Shown piece by piece: positions 45,398-53,798 of a stretch of DNA of 64,000 bases (position 1 is the stretch's first letter; each line of letters opens with the position of its first letter). Location: positions 62,001 through 126,000 of the forward strand of contig NZ_MEEX01000006.1 of the NCBI RefSeq assembly GCF_001724605.1. The letters are read 5' to 3'. The notes below the pieces were generated by a model. The model ran no database searches and had not been told where the DNA came from. It saw nothing but the letters and a program-made list of their open reading frames with translations. The translations under genes were made by a program, and so were the position numbers. The stretch comes from Phenylobacterium sp. SCN 70-31 (GTDB lineage: Bacteria; Pseudomonadota; Alphaproteobacteria; Caulobacterales; Caulobacteraceae).

Positions 45398-45403
45398 TCG
45401 CGC

Positions 45404-46630
45404 ATGGCCGCCCTCACGCTCAGGCAGAAGCTCGCGATCCTTTCGGACGCCGCGAAATATGACGCCTCGTGCGCGTCGTCGGGGTCGGTGAAACGGGACT
45501 CGCGGGGCGGACGCGGGATGGGGTCGACGGATGGCGGCATGGGCATCTGCCATGCCTATGCGCCGGACGGGCGGTGCATCAGCCTTCTGAAGATCCTGCT
45601 GACGAACTTCTGTGTCTACGACTGCGCCTACTGCGTGAACCGGGTCAGTTCGAACACGCCTCGGGCGAGGTTCACGGCGGACGAGGTGGTCGATCTCACC
45701 TTGGGGTTCTACAGGCGGAACTACATCGAGGGCCTGTTCCTGTCGTCGGGGATCATCCGCAACCCGGATTACACGATGGAGGAGATCGTCCGCGTGGCCC
45801 GGGCGCTGCGCGAGACCCACGATTTCCGCGGCTACATCCACCTCAAGGTGATTCCCGAGGCGTCGCCGGCGCTGGTGAGCGAAGCGGGGCTCTACGCGGA
45901 TCGGGTGTCGATCAACATCGAGCTTCCGCGCGACGACAGCCTCGAGAGCCTCGCGCCCGAAAAGGACGCGCCGGGCATCCGCAGGGCCATGGGCGCCGTG
46001 CGTCTCGCCGAGGACGCCGCCCGCGAGCCGGCGCGCAAGGCCCGGCCGCCGAGGTTCGCGCCGGCCGGCCAGTCCACCCAGATGATCGTGGGCGCCGACG
46101 GCGCCAGCGACGGCGAGATCCTGAGGCGCAGCGAGACGCTCTACGGCGCCTACCGGTTGCGGCGGGTCTACTATTCGGCCTTCTCGCCCATCCCCGAGGC
46201 GGCCGCGCGGCTGCCGCTCAAGCCGCCGCCGCTGGTGCGGGAGCACCGTCTCTATCAGGCCGACTGGCTGATGCGGATCTATGGCTTCGGCCGCGCCGAA
46301 ATCCTGGACGAGGACGCAAACCTCGACCTGACCGTCGATCCGAAGTTGGCCTGGGCGCTACGACGGCGCGAGGACTTTCCGGTCGATGTGAACACGGCCG
46401 ACCGCGAGATGCTGCTGCGCGTGCCGGGCCTGGGCGTGCGAGGCGCGGACCGTATTCTGGCGGCGCGCCGGCTGAAGCGACTGGAACTGGCCGACCTGAA
46501 ACGCATCTCGCGCAGCCTGGAAACCCTCAAGCCGTTCGTCGTCGCCGCCGACTGGTCGCCGGGCGGCCTGACCGACAGCGTGGGACTTCGGGCGCAGTTG
46601 GAGCCGTTCCAGCCCGATCTCTTCGCATGA
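45404..46630 (+). CDS. Putative DNA modification/repair radical SAM protein
   Basis: A 408-residue radical SAM enzyme of the family found beside UdgX (TIGR03916-like). The [4Fe-4S] motif is C70-VYD-C74-AY-C77. SLLKILLTNFCVYDCAYCVNR, LFLSSGIIRNPDYTMEEIVRVAR and HLKVIPEASPALVSEAGLYADRVSINIELP are family signatures. A helix-hairpin-helix DNA-binding motif (DVNTADREMLLRVPGLGVRGADRIL) sits near the C-terminus. The reaction is unknown. It is overlapped by UdgX via ATGA and preceded by a perfect LexA box. Confidence 0.9.
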   Translation: MAALTLRQKLAILSDAAKYDASCASSGSVKRDSRGGRGMGSTDGGMGICHAYAPDGRCISLLKILLTNFCVYDCAYCVNRVSSNTPRARFTADEVVDLTLGFYRRNYIEGLFLSSGIIRNPDYTMEEIVRVARALRETHDFRGYIHLKVIPEASPALVSEAGLYADRVSINIELPRDDSLESLAPEKDAPGIRRAMGAVRLAEDAAREPARKARPPRFAPAGQSTQMIVGADGASDGEILRRSETLYGAYRLRRVYYSAFSPIPEAAARLPLKPPPLVREHRLYQADWLMRIYGFGRAEILDEDANLDLTVDPKLAWALRRREDFPVDVNTADREMLLRVPGLGVRGADRILAARRLKRLELADLKRISRSLETLKPFVVAADWSPGGLTDSVGLRAQLEPFQPDLFA

Positions 46631-48066
46631 GAGTGGTGCGGCTGGCGCACGAGACGGACCTCGCCGGCTGGCGCGAAGCGGCCCGGCGCCTTCGGGCCGA
46701 GGGCGTGGCGCCCGAAGACGTGTTCTGGGCGGTGGAGGGCGGGGGAAACCTGTTCGCGGCCGACATCACATCGGAGGTCGGGGTTGGCCAGGCCGATGCG
46801 GGGGAAGGATTCACCGTCTCGCGCGATTTCGTGGCCGTGGCGGAGCGGGCCGTCCTGAACCGCTCGGACGAGCGGTTCGGCCTGCTCTACCGCCTGCTTT
46901 GGCGGTTGAAGGACGAGCCCCGGCTGATGCGCGATGCGTCGGACGCGGACGTCTGGCGGGTTCAGGCTCTGGCGCGTGACGTCGACCGGGCGGCCCACAA
47001 GATGAAGGCCTTCGTCCGTTTCAGGGCGGTGCGCGATGCGGCTGGGGAGGCCTTCGTGGCCTGGTTCGAGCCGGCCCACCGCGTGGCCGAGGCCACCGCG
47101 CCGTTCTTCGTCCGGAGGTTCGCCAACATGCGGTTCTCGATCCTGACGCCGGACGTCTGCGTGCATTGGGATACGCAGAACCTCGGCTTCACGCCGGGCG
47201 CCGACGCCGCGGCGGCGCCGCGAGCCGACTCGCTGGAGGACGACTGGCGCACCTACTACGCCTCGATCTTCAATCCGGCCCGCCTGAAGGTGGATGCGAT
47301 GACGAAGGAGATGCCCAGGCGCTACTGGCGGAACCTGCCCGAGGCGGCGCTCATTCCGGAGCTCGTCGCCAACGCCCAGGACCGGACCCGCCAGATGGTC
47401 GCCGCGCCCGCCTCGAAACCCGCCCGCCGGATCGCTGGGGTTCCGCGCGCCGGGGCGGCGGGGCCGTCCGACGATCCGCCACAGAGCCTGGAGGCCGTCG
47501 CGGCGGGCGTTTCGGGCTGCCGTCGCTGCGATCTGTGGCGCGACGCGACGCAGGGGGTGGCGGGCGAGGGGGCCGGGGCGGCCCGGATCATGTTCGTCGG
47601 CGAGCAGCCCGGCGACCAGGAGGACCTTGCCGGCCGGCCGTTCGTGGGACCGGCGGGCCAGCTTTTCGACCGCGCTCTGGCGCAGGCCGGCGTCCCGCGC
47701 GACGCGGTGTGGATCACCAACGCCGTCAAGCACTTCCGGCACGAACTCCAGGGCAAGCGCCGCATCCACAAGACGCCCTCGGCGGGCCAGGTCGCGGCCT
47801 GTCGCTGGTGGCTGGACGCCGAGCGTGCGCTGGTGCGGCCGAAGGTGATCGTGGCCCTGGGCGCGTCGGCGGCGCTGGGCGTCATCGGCAAGGCGACGTC
47901 GGTCGGCAAGGCCCGGGGCGCGCCGATTTCCCTGGCCGACGGAACGCAGGCGGTGATCACCTGGCATCCCTCGTACATGCTGCGCCTGCGGGACGCCGCG
48001 GCCAAGGCGGCGGCGTTCGAAGGGTTCGTCGCGGATCTGAAGAGCGCCTGGTCCCTAGCCGCCTGA
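46627..48066 (+). CDS. udgX: DUF4130-UdgX fusion, uracil-DNA-binding protein
   Basis: A 479-residue fusion. Residues 1 to about 250 form a DUF4130 domain (TIGR03915-like). Residues from about 290 are a UdgX-type uracil-DNA glycosylase: Cys pair CRRC (298-301), motif A GEQPGDQED (325-333), the UdgX-specific loop KRRIH (377-381) and the HPS motif at 447-449. In M. smegmatis UdgX, the His in KRRIH forms a covalent bond to the uracil-derived sugar; the equivalent here is H381. It is co-translated with the radical SAM partner (4-bp overlap), so the two act in one pathway. It overlaps the convergent MFS gene by 12 bp. Confidence 0.92.
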   Translation: MRVVRLAHETDLAGWREAARRLRAEGVAPEDVFWAVEGGGNLFAADITSEVGVGQADAGEGFTVSRDFVAVAERAVLNRSDERFGLLYRLLWRLKDEPRLMRDASDADVWRVQALARDVDRAAHKMKAFVRFRAVRDAAGEAFVAWFEPAHRVAEATAPFFVRRFANMRFSILTPDVCVHWDTQNLGFTPGADAAAAPRADSLEDDWRTYYASIFNPARLKVDAMTKEMPRRYWRNLPEAALIPELVANAQDRTRQMVAAPASKPARRIAGVPRAGAAGPSDDPPQSLEAVAAGVSGCRRCDLWRDATQGVAGEGAGAARIMFVGEQPGDQEDLAGRPFVGPAGQLFDRALAQAGVPRDAVWITNAVKHFRHELQGKRRIHKTPSAGQVAACRWWLDAERALVRPKVIVALGASAALGVIGKATSVGKARGAPISLADGTQAVITWHPSYMLRLRDAAAKAAAFEGFVADLKSAWSLAA

Positions 48067-49221
48067 GGCGGGACGTCGGCGCAGGCCGGCGGCGAAGAAC
48101 CCCAGGCCGATCAGAGCGGCCACGACGCCGGACGCGAGGAAGGCGGCTCGGTACGAGGCCGCTTCGGCGACGAGGCCGAACGCCAGCATCAGGATCACCG
48201 TACCGCCCTGCATCACGAAGCCCTTAACCGAAGCGACGGTCGCGCGCGTCTCGGCCTGAAGGCGGTGGTGGAACCGGGCGTCGGCGTTCACGTCCACGAG
48301 CCAGAACAGGGCGACGTAGATCACCGGCAGCATGACCGACCAAGGTCGCCAGGTCAGGGCCGCGGCGACAACGCAGCCTCCGGCCACGGCGATCATCAGG
48401 CACAGCGCCAGGGTCGGCAGGCCGCGCAGGCGGTGCGCAACGGCGGCGGCCAGGACGCCCGAGGCGGCGAGCGCGGCGACGAAGAGCGCGATGGCGGGCT
48501 TTGGAAGGCCCACCTGCTGGCCGAAGATCTGCCAGTAGTCGGCCAGGGCCGAAACCACCGCCTGGGTGGTGGCGATGAACGCCAGGAGGGCGGGGATTCC
48601 CGGCAGGCTTGCGGCTTCGCGAAGGCCGCGTCCAAGGTGCCGCAGGGTGTTCCAGCCGCTGCCGACAACGGCGCGAGGCGCCTTGGGCAGCAACAGCGCC
48701 GACGCGCCGGCCGCGACGCCGGCCAGGATGCTGCCGCCGATCAGGGTGGGATAGCCCAGGGACGCCAGCGGCGCGGCGAGGAGGGCCGCGGTCAGGAGGC
48801 CGGCGAAGCGGGCCGATTGGGCTCGGCCCAGAACCCGCACGTACTCGGTCTCGCGTCCCAGCGCTTTCAGTTCGTCGAACAGTGCCGCCTCGAACGCGCC
48901 CGAGAGAGTCGCGCTCTTGAGACCCCAGAGCATGAGTCCGACCAGGAAACCCCAGAAGCCGGGGAAAGCCAGCCAGACGACAAAGCCCAGGCAGCGGACG
49001 AACTGTGCGATGGCCAGGAGCCAGCGCCGCGAGACCCGGTCGGCCAGCACCCCGCAAGGCACTTCCAGCACCAGGCAGACCGCCGACCACGAGGCGAGGA
49101 TCACGCCGATCCGCCCGGGCGTCAGGCCCTGCTCGGCGAACATCACCGTGTAGAACGGCGCGATGAGAACGAAGCTGTCGAGGAACCGGAGCGCGCAGGC
49201 GCCGAGGAGGAGCCGGTTCAC
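48055..49221 (-). CDS. MFS transporter
   Basis: A 388-residue, 12-helix MFS protein: FVLIAPFYTVMFAEQGLTPGRIGVILASWSAVCLVLEVPCGVLADRVSRRWLL carries the first helices and motif A. The GTG start immediately follows the TetR stop (TAGGTG), so it is the likely target of that repressor. Drug or metabolite export is the usual role of such pairs. Confidence 0.88.
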   Translation of the reverse strand: MNRLLLGACALRFLDSFVLIAPFYTVMFAEQGLTPGRIGVILASWSAVCLVLEVPCGVLADRVSRRWLLAIAQFVRCLGFVVWLAFPGFWGFLVGLMLWGLKSATLSGAFEAALFDELKALGRETEYVRVLGRAQSARFAGLLTAALLAAPLASLGYPTLIGGSILAGVAAGASALLLPKAPRAVVGSGWNTLRHLGRGLREAASLPGIPALLAFIATTQAVVSALADYWQIFGQQVGLPKPAIALFVAALAASGVLAAAVAHRLRGLPTLALCLMIAVAGGCVVAAALTWRPWSVMLPVIYVALFWLVDVNADARFHHRLQAETRATVASVKGFVMQGGTVILMLAFGLVAEAASYRAAFLASGVVAALIGLGFFAAGLRRRPASGG

Positions 49222-49881
49222 CTAGGCCATGAAGCCAGCCTCGGCGAAATCCAGCATCCGGGCCAGCAGCGCCTCGGTGTCGCCCTCACGCGTCAGGCCG
49301 CCCGAAAGGTGGTGCAGTCGGTCGAATTCGGCGAAGCGGTTGTTGTGGACCATGCCCAGCACGAAATGCAGGCGCCAGTAGACGTCTTCCTTCGGCAGGT
49401 CGGGCCGCGCGGACATCAGGGCGGCGGCGAACCGCTCCAGGTGGCTCACGTCGTTACGCAGGACTTCCCGCATCTCGGCCGTGCCCTCGGATCGGGCGCG
49501 GATGATGAACTGGGCCGAGACCCGCCGGTCGTGGTCGGGCGTTCCCCAGCGCAGCGGTGGGCCGAAATAGGCCTCCAGGATGTCGCGCACGGGCGGGCTG
49601 CCGGCGTGTCGGGCGGTGGCCTCGTGGAGCATGCGGGCGCGCTCGCGGTTCAGCTCGGACGTGCGCCGCCGGAAGATCTCGAACAGCAGGGCGTCCTTGG
49701 AGCCGAAATGGTAGTTCACGCTGGCCAGGTTGACCCCGGCCTCGGCGGTGATGTCGCGCACCGACACGTTCTGGAAGCCATGCAGGGCGAACAGCCGCTC
49801 AGCGGCGTTGAACACCGCCGCCTTGGTCGCAGCCTGAGCCTCGTCGCTGTCGTGAGGATCCTGAAGTAGGGGATCGGTCAT
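49222..49881 (-). CDS. TetR/AcrR family transcriptional regulator
   Basis: A 219-residue regulator. The helix-turn-helix is AAERLFALHGFQNVSVRDITAEAGVNLASVNYHFGSKDALLFEIF. The C-terminal ligand-binding domain begins RRRTSELNRERARML. It is first in a two-gene unit with the MFS gene and probably controls it. Upstream, TGAG-CCGAA-CTCA (near 49895) is a weak palindrome but could be an operator. Confidence 0.93.
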   Translation of the reverse strand: MTDPLLQDPHDSDEAQAATKAAVFNAAERLFALHGFQNVSVRDITAEAGVNLASVNYHFGSKDALLFEIFRRRTSELNRERARMLHEATARHAGSPPVRDILEAYFGPPLRWGTPDHDRRVSAQFIIRARSEGTAEMREVLRNDVSHLERFAAALMSARPDLPKEDVYWRLHFVLGMVHNNRFAEFDRLHHLSGGLTREGDTEALLARMLDFAEAGFMA

Positions 49882-49946
49882 GCGAATCCCTTGTGAGCCG
49901 AACTCAGCTTAAGCCGATCGCGACGTTTTCGCGACAGGCGCGTGGA

Positions 49947-51122
49947 TCAGCGCGACAACTCCCTCATCGCCTTTTCCAGCCCGTCGATGGTCAGCGGGAA
50001 CATCCGGTCGCCGACGAGCTGCTTCATGACACCAATCGAGGGGGTGTAGTCCCAGTGCCGCTCAGCGGTGGGGTTCAACCACACCATGCGCTCGTAGATC
50101 TGGGCCACGCGATCCATCCAGATGGCGCCGGCCTCCTCGTTCCAGTGCTCGACCGAGCCGCCCGGATAGGTGATCTCGTACGGGCTCATGGTGGCGTCGC
50201 CGACGAAGATGACTTTGTAGTCGTGCGGGAACTTGTGGAGCACGTCCCAGGTGTTGATCTTCTCGGCGTGCCGACGCCGGTTGTCCTTCCACACGCTCTC
50301 GTAGAGGCAGTTGTGGAAGTAGTAGAACTCCATGTTCTTGAATTCCGAGCGGGCGGCGCTGAACAGCTCCTCGCAGACCTTGATGTGGCTGTCCATCGAG
50401 CCGCCGATGTCGAAGAAGATCAGAACGCTGATCTTGTTTCGCCGTTCGGGGCGCAGGTTGATGTCGAGATAGCCCTTCTCGGCCGTGCCCTTGATGGTCG
50501 CGCCCATGTCGAGTTCTTCGGCCGAGCCCTCGCGCACCCATTTGCGCAGGCGGCGCAGAGCGACCTTGATGTTGCGCGTGCCGAGTTCGACCTGATCGTC
50601 CAGGTTCTTGTACTCGCGCTTGTCCCAGACCTTCACGGCGCGTCCGTGGCGGCCCTTTTCCTGGCCGATCCGCACGCCCTCGGGATGATAGCCGCCCGCG
50701 CCGAAGGGCGAAGTCCCGTTCGTGCCGATGGCGCGGTTGCCGCCTTCGTGACGCTCCTTCTGCTCGCGCATGCGTTCCTGCAACGCGTCCATGAGCTTGT
50801 CGAAGCCGCCCATGGCCTCGATCTGGGCCTTCTCCTCGTCGGTGAGGAAACGGTCGGACAGACGCTTGAGCCACTCGGCCGGGATGTCGTGGGCGATCTC
50901 GTCGCTCACGTTCTCCAGGCCCTTGAAGACATGGCCGAAGACGCGGTCGAACTTGTCGAGGTTCTTCTCGTCCTTCACCAGGGCGGTGCGCGACAGATAG
51001 TAGAAGTCGTCGACCGTCCGATCGATGACCTGCTTGTCCATCGCCTCCATGAGGGCGAGGTATTCCTTGAGCGTCACGGGCAACTTGGCTTCGCGGAGCT
51101 CGGTGAAGAAGCGCATGAACAT
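49947..51122 (-). CDS. VWA domain protein, CoxE-like
   Basis: A 391-residue protein with a C-terminal von Willebrand A domain. The MIDAS is KISVLIFFDIGGSMDSHIKV (D-I-G-G-S), followed by EFYYFHNCLYESVWKDNRRR and IFVGDATMSPYEITYPGGSVEHWNEE. The N-terminal half (MRFFTELREAKLPVTLKEYLALMEAMDKQVIDRTVDDFYYLSRTALVKDE) is the CoxE-like helper domain. These proteins normally act with a MoxR AAA ATPase; no such gene is in this window. Confidence 0.88.
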   Translation of the reverse strand: MFMRFFTELREAKLPVTLKEYLALMEAMDKQVIDRTVDDFYYLSRTALVKDEKNLDKFDRVFGHVFKGLENVSDEIAHDIPAEWLKRLSDRFLTDEEKAQIEAMGGFDKLMDALQERMREQKERHEGGNRAIGTNGTSPFGAGGYHPEGVRIGQEKGRHGRAVKVWDKREYKNLDDQVELGTRNIKVALRRLRKWVREGSAEELDMGATIKGTAEKGYLDINLRPERRNKISVLIFFDIGGSMDSHIKVCEELFSAARSEFKNMEFYYFHNCLYESVWKDNRRRHAEKINTWDVLHKFPHDYKVIFVGDATMSPYEITYPGGSVEHWNEEAGAIWMDRVAQIYERMVWLNPTAERHWDYTPSIGVMKQLVGDRMFPLTIDGLEKAMRELSR

Positions 51123-51202
51123 CGGGGAAGGCCCCTCGGGTGTCGAACGGTCGTTTGAACCCGAGGATGGGGGTTGCGATCCCCGATGTCCAGTGTGTCG
51201 GG

Positions 51203-52195
51203 TCAGCCGCGTTCGCTGTCCAGGGACCCCATCAGGGCGCTCGGATACCGGTCCCCCGCAGCCGCTCCCTTCGGAACCGCACGCTCCAGGGCGCTCAGCG
51301 CGTCCGCCGACAGAGGCCGTTCCATCGCGCCCAGCGCTTCGGTCAGCCGGTCGCGGCGACGCGCGCCGACCAGCGGGACGATGTCGTCGCCCTGGGCCGC
51401 CACCCAGGCGATGGCCGCCTGCGCCGGCGTCAGGCCCATCTGAGCCGCCGCCGTCCGGAGGGCTTCGGTGAGGGCCAGATTCGTCGCCAGGGCGTCGCCC
51501 TGGAACCGCGGGCTGAAGGCGCGGATGTCGCGACCGCCGTCTGGCGCCGTCATGTGGCCGCCGATGAGCCCGCGGGCGAGCACGCCATAGGCCGTCACCC
51601 CGATGCCCAGTTCGCGCAAGGTGGCCAGGATCCCGTCCTCGATCCCGCGCGAGATCAGCGAGTATTCGATCTGGAGGTCGGCGATGGGATGCACGGCCGC
51701 CGCGCGCCGGATCGTTTCGGAGCCCACTTCCGACAGCCCGATGTGGCGGACGTAGCCCGCCCGGACCATGTCGGCGATGGCGCCGATAGTGTCCTCGATG
51801 GGCACGGTCGGGTCGAGACGGGACGGGCGGTAGATGTCGATATGGTCCACGCCCAGGCGGCGCAGAGTGTAGGACAGAGCGGTCTTCACCGCCGCGGGTC
51901 GCGCGTCGTAGCCCAGCCAGCCGCCGTCGGGCCCGCGCTGGGCGCCGAACTTGACGCTGAGGACCAGCCGGTCGCGGTCGTGGCGCTTCAGGGCCTCGCC
52001 GATCAGCATCTCGTTGTGGCCCATCCCGTAGAAGTCGCCGGTGTCGATCAGGGTGATCCCGGCTTCGACGGCTGCATCGAGGGTGGCCAGGCTCTCGGCC
52101 CGGTCGGCGTCGCCGTACATGTCGGACATGCCCATGGCGCCCAGACCGACGGCCGAGACGATGGGGCCGGTGTTTCCAAGCCTGCGGGTCTGCAT
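51203..52195 (-). CDS. Aldo/keto reductase
   Basis: A 330-residue TIM-barrel NADPH reductase: LGLGAMGMS-like start, DTGDFYGMGHNEMLIGEAL (Asp and Tyr of the tetrad) and VLSVKFGAQRGPDG (Lys). The usual His of the tetrad is Ser/Pro here (DIYRPSRLDP), a variant I recall in a clade of bacterial AKRs. PLVGARRRDRLTEALGAM is the NADP-binding end. ATG 52195 with AAGGAG upstream is preferred over the track start. It is divergent from a LysR gene that probably controls it. Confidence 0.92.
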   Translation of the reverse strand: MQTRRLGNTGPIVSAVGLGAMGMSDMYGDADRAESLATLDAAVEAGITLIDTGDFYGMGHNEMLIGEALKRHDRDRLVLSVKFGAQRGPDGGWLGYDARPAAVKTALSYTLRRLGVDHIDIYRPSRLDPTVPIEDTIGAIADMVRAGYVRHIGLSEVGSETIRRAAAVHPIADLQIEYSLISRGIEDGILATLRELGIGVTAYGVLARGLIGGHMTAPDGGRDIRAFSPRFQGDALATNLALTEALRTAAAQMGLTPAQAAIAWVAAQGDDIVPLVGARRRDRLTEALGAMERPLSADALSALERAVPKGAAAGDRYPSALMGSLDSERG

Positions 52196-52218
52196 GGTGG
52201 GTCTCCTTCGTTGGATGA

Positions 52219-52231
52219 CCCCAATCTGGGG
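52219..52231. promoter_or_regulatory. Palindrome in the AKR/LysR divergent promoter region
   Basis: CCCCA-ATC-TGGGG is a perfect inverted repeat in the 95-bp gap between the divergent aldo/keto reductase and LysR genes. It is a candidate binding site for the LysR protein, although it is shorter than a typical LysR box. Confidence 0.35.
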
Positions 52232-52290
52232 CTGCACATTCTCCGAGATAATCGGCATTGTCTCGCGCGCACTGTGCGGAAAAACGAACA

Positions 52291-53187
52291 ATGGACCGGC
52301 CGGACCTCTACGCGCTCGACAGCTTCGCCGCCGTCGCCCGACATCGCAACTTCCGCCGCGCCGCCATCGAGCGGGGCGTTTCGGCGTCGACGCTGAGCCA
52401 GGCCGTCCGGGAACTGGAGTCCCGCATGGGCGTCCGCCTGCTGAATCGCACCACCCGCAGTGTGGCGCTGACCGACGCCGGCGCAGCCCTGCTGGCGCGC
52501 TTGCAGCCCGCCTTGTTCGAGATCGGCGAGGCCGTCGCCGCGGCCCGCGCGGCCCAGGCGGAGCCGCAGGGCGCCCTGCGCATCAATGCGCCCGAGCCGG
52601 CCGTCGAACTGGTGCTGGCGCCGCTGGTGGCCGACTTCCTCGCCACTTATCCGGCCGTCCGCCTGGAGGTAACCAGCGAGACCCGTTTCGTCGATATCGT
52701 GGCCGGCGGATACGACGCCGGCGTGCGCTGGGGTGAAAGCCTCGCGCAGGACATGATCGCCGTCCCGCTCGGCCCGCCGCAGCGGTTCGTGGTCGCCGCG
52801 GCGCCTTCGCTGATCGCCCGCGTCGGCGCCCCGCAGCATCCTCGCGACCTCATGGACCGTCCATGCCTTCGCGTTCGCTTTCCCAGCGGCGCCGAACCGG
52901 CCTGGGAGTTCGAGCGCGATGGCGAGGCGGTGCAGATCACGCCGGCGGCCCGACTGGTGAGCGGCAATGTCCACATGCTGCTAAGGGCGGCGATCGACGG
53001 GACCGGCTTTGTCCCCACCTTCGACGGCTACGCCCGACCGCACCTGGAGTCCGGGGCGTTGGTGGAGGTGCTGGCCGACTGGTCGGAGACCTTTCCCGGC
53101 CCCTACCTGTATTACCCCAGTCGACGGACCATGCCCTCGCCCCTGCGGGCCTTTGTGGACTTCGTGCAGGCGCGCCGGAGGCGGTGA
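52291..53187 (+). CDS. LysR family transcriptional regulator
   Basis: A 298-residue regulator. The HTH is LDSFAAVARHRNFRRAAIERGVSASTLSQAVRELESRMGVRLLNRTTRSVALTDAG. The effector domain follows with GALRINAPEPAVELVLAPLVADFLATYPAVRLEV. ATG 52291 starts the domain and avoids the track's longer N-terminus. It is divergent from the aldo/keto reductase gene. Confidence 0.93.
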   Translation: MDRPDLYALDSFAAVARHRNFRRAAIERGVSASTLSQAVRELESRMGVRLLNRTTRSVALTDAGAALLARLQPALFEIGEAVAAARAAQAEPQGALRINAPEPAVELVLAPLVADFLATYPAVRLEVTSETRFVDIVAGGYDAGVRWGESLAQDMIAVPLGPPQRFVVAAAPSLIARVGAPQHPRDLMDRPCLRVRFPSGAEPAWEFERDGEAVQITPAARLVSGNVHMLLRAAIDGTGFVPTFDGYARPHLESGALVEVLADWSETFPGPYLYYPSRRTMPSPLRAFVDFVQARRRR

Positions 53188-53193
53188 AGGATG

Positions 53194-53682
53194 TCAGGCG
53201 CCTGCGGACTCGACCGCCTTGAGCTTGCGCCAGACGGTCATCCGCGAGACGCCCAGGCGCCGGGCGATCTCGACAGGGCCGACACCGGCCCGCTGGAGGG
53301 CGAAGATCTCGTGGGTCGCCGCGGCGGGGCGTCGCCGGCGCGTCGCCGGTTCCAGGTCGGCCACGGCCGCGACGACCGCTCTCAGGGCCGTTCCCGATGC
53401 GCCGACGCTCGACAGTTCCGGCTCGACGACGAACAGGCTGGCCGCACGGGCGTCGAGCCGTTCGATAGCCTCGAGCAGCCCGCGACCGGTCAAGCCCAGA
53501 CGATCCAGGCGGCGCACCACGAGTTGGTCGCCCGCACCGATGAAGTCGAGGATGGTGTTGAGCGTCTGCCCCGCAGCGCCCGGCTCCTCGGCGCGGACCA
53601 CCTGGCAGCCGGCCGCCTTGAGAAGCGCCGTGTCCTCTTGGGCCGTCGGGTCCCGAAGCCGAACGTAGCCGATCCGCAACAT
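53194..53682 (-). CDS. Resolvase-like protein without catalytic serine
   Basis: A 162-residue member of the serine resolvase/invertase family. The N-terminal domain begins MLRIGYVRLRDPTAQEDTALLKAAGCQVV, where the standard GYARVST has its catalytic Ser replaced by Arg (position 10). The second motif, RLDRLGL, has Leu in place of the final catalytic Arg. A Hin-like C-terminal HTH is intact (PVEIARRLGVSRMTVWRKLKAVE). It therefore probably binds DNA without recombining it. ATG 53682 is preferred over the track start. Confidence 0.8.
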   Translation of the reverse strand: MLRIGYVRLRDPTAQEDTALLKAAGCQVVRAEEPGAAGQTLNTILDFIGAGDQLVVRRLDRLGLTGRGLLEAIERLDARAASLFVVEPELSSVGASGTALRAVVAAVADLEPATRRRRPAAATHEIFALQRAGVGPVEIARRLGVSRMTVWRKLKAVESAGA

Positions 53683-53798
53683 TCCCCCGTCCGTTCGAGT
53701 CCGTACGCCGAATGACATGAGGGTCCCAAATGGTCGGGCCTTCGCCAAGACGCGCCCGCGTTAAATCTCGGCAATGATCGACCGTTCGTCGCGCCGAT

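Noticed and set aside
45469-46626. N-terminal extension of the UdgX ORF
   Set aside because: It overlaps the radical SAM gene in another frame; UdgX starts at the ATGA overlap.
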